Assembly: GCA_964525525.1 (NCBI GenBank)
Contig: CAZGHD010000115.1
Span: forward strand, 1 to 6,909
From: RGIG2161 sp964525525
GTDB lineage: Bacteria > Bacillota > Clostridia > Oscillospirales > CAG-272
DNA length: 6,909 nucleotides
Direction of reading: 5' to 3'
The notes under the pieces were generated by a model. The model was not told where the DNA came from. It worked only from the letters and a program-made list of their open reading frames with translations, and did not search any database. The position numbers and the translations under genes are program-made. Below, piece by piece: positions 5,616 through 6,909 of the stretch; positions within the stretch are counted from its first letter, which is position 1, and the number at the start of each line of letters is the position of its first letter.

Positions 5616-6908
5616 TTATTTTGATTTTTTGAGTTCGTTTATCTTGTCGCGCAGGAACGCTGCTTTTTCAAATTCAAGCGCGTGCGCTGCGGCGCGCATT
5701 TCTTTGGTGAGCTGTTCTACGAGACTGTCTCTGTCGTTTGCGCTCATCTTTTTCTTGGATTTCTTTGCCTTTGCGGCGGAGTCGTCTGTCGCGGCGATGT
5801 CTATAAGCTCTCTTACTTCTTTGCTTACCGACTTCGGAGTGATACCGTTTGCTTTATTGTAATCCATCTGTATCTTTCGGCGTCGCTCGGTCTCTCCGAT
5901 CGCGTTTTTGATGGATTTTGTCATAACGTCGGCGTACATGATGACTCTGCCGTTTTCGTTTCTTGCGGCGCGGCCTATCGTTTGTATCAGCGCAGTTTCG
6001 GAACGGAGCAGACCTTCTTTATCCGCGTCAAGTATCGCAACCAGCGAAACCTCTGGAATATCAAGTCCCTCTCTGAGAAGGTTGATTCCCACGAGAACGT
6101 CAAAAACGCCGAGACGAAGATCTCGTATGATCTCCATTCTCTCCATTGATTCAACGTTATGATGAATATATTTTACTTTTATTGAATTGGTTTCAAGATA
6201 GTCTGTGAGCTCTTCCGCCATTTTCTTCGTGAGAGTAGTTACGAGAACTCGCTCACCCCTTGATACACAGCCGCGTATCTCGGAGATAAGGTCGTCTACC
6301 TGCCCCTCTATCGGGCGTACCGATATTTCGGGGTCTATAAGGCCGGTGGGGCGGATGATCTGCTCGACCGTATACTCGGAATGCTCCTTTTCGTAGTCGC
6401 CCGGCGTTGCACTGACGTATATGACCTGATTTACCTTGCTTTCAAATTCATCAAAATAAAGCGGCCTGTTGTCGTAAGCGGACGGAAGGCGGAACCCGTA
6501 ATCTACCAGATTTTGCTTTCTTGCCTTGTCGCCGCCGCTCATACCGCGTATTTGCGGGAGGGAAACGTGCGATTCGTCAACAAAGATGAGAAAATCTGAC
6601 GGAAAATAGTCGATCAGAGTGTACGGGGTAGATCCCGGAGCTCTGCCGGAAAGTACTCTCGAATAGTTCTCAACTCCCGAGCAGAAACCGATCTCGCGAA
6701 GCATCTCGAGATCGTACTTGGTGCGCTGTTCTATGCGCTGCGCTTCAAGAAGCTGGTTGTTTTGCTCGAAATACTTTATTCTGTCCCACATCTCGTCCTC
6801 TATTTCGGCAAGTGCTTTTTCGCGCTTGTCGTCAGACACGGCGTAGTGGGTAGCAGGATAGATCGAGTAATATTTCAGCGGGCGCAATATCTCGCCTGTC
6901 AGAGTGTT
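5616..6908 (-). CDS. uvrB: Excinuclease ABC subunit B (UvrB), C-terminal 430 residues
   Basis: UvrB is the damage-verifying, helicase-like core of nucleotide excision repair; UvrA loads it onto DNA and it recruits the UvrC nuclease. The right window edge removes roughly the first 230-240 of about 660-670 residues, including Walker A and the beta-hairpin. Reading is open to the edge: the first complete codons encode NTLTGEI ahead of the conserved YSIYPATHY. Numbered from there, visible elements are the QRTKYDLEML region, the DESH Walker B box (111-114), VSATPG (165-170), GINLLREGLD (274-283) and the arginine-finger motif VI, QTIGRAARN (309-317). A Lys/Ala-rich linker follows, then the C-terminal UVR domain (about 394-427, with LEFEKAAFLRDKI) that contacts UvrC. 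No internal start should be used: the TTG near 6887 is an internal Leu codon. Any SOS-box promoter would lie beyond the window. It is followed by uvrA after 15 bases. Confidence 0.98.
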   Translation of the reverse strand, partial: NTLTGEILRPLKYYSIYPATHYAVSDDKREKALAEIEDEMWDRIKYFEQNNQLLEAQRIEQRTKYDLEMLREIGFCSGVENYSRVLSGRAPGSTPYTLIDYFPSDFLIFVDESHVSLPQIRGMSGGDKARKQNLVDYGFRLPSAYDNRPLYFDEFESKVNQVIYVSATPGDYEKEHSEYTVEQIIRPTGLIDPEISVRPIEGQVDDLISEIRGCVSRGERVLVTTLTKKMAEELTDYLETNSIKVKYIHHNVESMERMEIIRDLRLGVFDVLVGINLLREGLDIPEVSLVAILDADKEGLLRSETALIQTIGRAARNENGRVIMYADVMTKSIKNAIGETERRRKIQMDYNKANGITPKSVSKEVRELIDIAATDDSAAKAKKSKKKMSANDRDSLVEQLTKEMRAAAHALEFEKAAFLRDKINELKKSK

Positions 6909-6909
6909 T

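Noticed and set aside
5682..6149. 155-codon open frame on the plus strand opposite uvrB
   Set aside because: Its composition is Cys/Phe/Leu-rich, typical of an antisense shadow, and the opposite strand encodes conserved UvrB motifs.
1..6909. CRISPR arrays, tRNA or rRNA genes, insertion sequences, attachment sites
   Set aside because: Nearly the entire window is filled by intact conserved genes. No repeated spacer pattern, transposase motif or cloverleaf-like sequence was seen in the short gaps.

Overview
All genes in this window lie on the minus strand. It reads as ordinary chromosomal housekeeping DNA from a Gram-positive, probably clostridial (Firmicutes/Bacillota) bacterium. The evidence is the order hrcA-grpE-dnaK behind a CIRCE operator, strong AGGAGG-type ribosome binding sites, a uvrB-uvrA pair, and AT-rich spacers between genes of moderate GC content. 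I cannot name a genus from the sequence.

In the direction of transcription (right to left) the window holds the 3' two-thirds of uvrB (cut by the right edge), complete uvrA 15 nt downstream, and a small alpha/beta hydrolase whose ATG overlaps the uvrA stop codon (ATGA). After a short AT-rich spacer comes a heat-shock control region (sigma-A type promoter plus CIRCE). It is followed by hrcA, grpE starting directly after the hrcA stop, and the first 48 codons of dnaK (cut by the left edge).

Two functional units are present. The first is nucleotide excision repair: UvrA2-UvrB scans DNA, and UvrB is loaded at lesions for incision by UvrC, which is not in the window. The hydrolase appears to be co-translated with this unit, but it has no known role in repair. 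The second is the DnaK chaperone operon: HrcA represses the promoter through CIRCE, GrpE is the nucleotide-exchange factor of DnaK, and DnaJ presumably follows outside the window.

I see no clear new biological system. The points worth a second look are in the hrcA control region: a CIRCE whose spacer carries a third half-site, and a 14-bp inverted repeat with one arm inside the promoter spacer and the other in the 5' leader. The coupling of an uncharacterised hydrolase to uvrA is also notable. There is no gene-free stretch longer than 300 bases; the longest is about 146 bases, between hrcA and the hydrolase.
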